64,000 nt of DNA. Origin: Saccharomycopsis fibuligera x Saccharomycopsis cf. fibuligera (taxonomy: Eukaryota > Ascomycota > Saccharomycetes > Ascoideales > Saccharomycopsidaceae). The notes under the pieces are model-generated. The model did no database searches and was not told the origin of the DNA. It saw only the letters and a program-made list of their open reading frames with translations. The stretch spans positions 3,893,501 through 3,957,500 of the forward strand of contig CP012809.1 of the NCBI GenBank assembly GCA_001936135.1, read 5' to 3'. The translations under genes were made by a program, and so were the position numbers. Positions 62,805 through 64,000 of the stretch are shown here, in pieces; the stretch's first letter is position 1; each line of letters begins with the position of its first letter.

Positions 62805-64000
62805 CTGAGGTTATGCTTTGGATGATAAATCAAAGATTGAATAGATAACTGATAATGAGATATTGCTTTTGCTGTGACGATAATTTTGCTTCTTACTAAA
62901 TCGTTGCCTGCTCTCAATACATAGTCAAAAGATTTGATAATGACGATACTGATGATAGTGCTGCGTAAATGATCGTTGCGAGGAGATGGTTCTAAAAACA
63001 ATAGCGAAAACAATCAAAATGATCAGCGAGTCAAAGATTCGGACAAAATGGTTAGCGGTGCTATTTTGCTTTGTGAGCACACTTGCAGTCTGTAAGATAT
63101 TCTTTCCACTTGCTTATATAGCGAAACTATGCTGACCAACAAGGCAGATCTATTAGAGCAGCAGTACAGTAGACAGAACAAACACACACCGGGATATATA
63201 TATGGTTATTTTTTGTGGGTGCGTTCTCAAAGGTCAACGAACTCAAATACGCTCCGCTCCCACAGCAGCTGCTAGTGGAAAAAATTTGCATGTGGGCCCC
63301 CGTTGATTCGACACTGGTATCTCCGGATGGAGTCTTGAGGTATTGGCGCAGAGAACGAGAGCGTAATGTTTTTACGCCCCCTTGCGGGCTATCAGACACA
63401 TTTACAACTATCTGAGTATATATTATAATAACCCGGTATTTCTTGCTATTGAATCTAGTAGCTTGTATGAGCTATGACAGCCAGATATGGCAGGAGTGTG
63501 GCTTTCAGTATATCTCCGTAAATCCCCTTTCAAAAGCAACAAACTAAAACAGTCAGCTGACCACAGGGTGTGCCTTAAGAGGCTTTTTCTAAGCATTTTT
63601 TTGTTATCGATTCCATCTGCGCCATCGCTTTTGTACTAATCAATCACTCATACGTTTTGTCTTACGGCTGAGGCTGTTCTGGACAAGACATCCAAGGGGG
63701 GATATGCTTCCTGTGCCAATGCTTTATGTTTTTAAGCAGACCCCTATTACCAGTTGCTTCTTCTTACTGTGCTGGCCCATCAGCATATAGCAAGGAAGCT
63801 CTCAATTTAAATGAGGTTGTGTAGGCTTTTGCAGGGCTTTTCCTGCTTTTCCTGAACGAGCAATTGCCGGTACGAAGGTAGCAAATATTGTAGTGGCTTC
63901 TAACTGTGTGGATACTTCACACACGTTTCATCGGATGTCACTTCATGACGTGAAAACTAGAGAGGCCACTGTTCATGGTTTCTCCAAGTGTGAGGTGTTT
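62805..64000. promoter_or_regulatory. Upstream region of the ferric reductase-like gene
   Basis: 1.2 kb to the window edge. The leader is AT-rich, with CA-rich and TA-rich patches near 63180-63205. I could not recognise an iron-regulatory site or any gene; a GTG-opened 66-codon frame (63215-63415) is not supported. Confidence 0.45.

Noticed and set aside
63215-63415. 66-codon ORF at the right end
   Set aside because: It opens with GTG only and has no supporting motif.

Overview
The window is nuclear DNA of an ascomycete yeast. It is AT-rich with mostly intron-poor genes, long A/T homopolymers and microsatellites between genes, and yeast splice signals (GTATGT, TACTAAC, AG). A Complex I 75 kDa subunit and a membrane-bound delta-12-type desaturase argue against Saccharomycetaceae. 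In the SWD3/WDR5-like gene two in-frame CTG codons sit where the WD40 consensus has serine, so I place the source in the CUG-Ser1 (Candida/Lodderomyces/Debaryomyces) clade. Every protein should be read with CUG as Ser. I cannot name the species.

Layout. 1-11.5 kb: 5'-truncated TRM44 (+), an UNC93-like transporter (-), a possible decayed Cys-rich locus, and a GYF-domain SMY2-type gene (-) whose first exon had to be recovered by splicing. 11.9-19 kb: POM33/PER33-type gene (+) with two introns and a 25-nt exon, two neighbouring claudin/SUR7-like membrane proteins (-), and SWD3 (+). 20-33 kb: CPA1 (-) with a long upstream region holding three TGACTCA elements, BIR1 (-), NUP120 (+), SLY41-like (-). 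33-38.3 kb: a 3.4-kb intergenic region and an STP-family zinc-finger factor (+). 38.9-41.9 kb: tRNA-Asp, a solo LTR, poly(A)-tailed repeats, a second solo LTR, tRNA-Val. 42.5-52.3 kb: 2-isopropylmalate synthase, GEF1-type CLC protein, CUS1 (all +), Complex I 75 kDa subunit (-). 54-62.8 kb: THEM6-like hotdog protein (+), FAD2-type desaturase with one intron (-), and a ferric reductase-like protein (-). The right end, after 62.8 kb, has no gene I can support.

The genes are ordinary chromosomal ones with unrelated jobs (tRNA modification, splicing, nuclear pore, chromatin, secretion, amino-acid synthesis, respiration, lipid and iron metabolism). There is no operon-like system. I saw no CRISPR array, defence island or novel multigene system. 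The most informative signals are the CUG-Ser signature, the hidden SMY2 exon, the microexon, the tRNA-linked LTR region, the CPA1 leader and the possible decayed locus near 7 kb.
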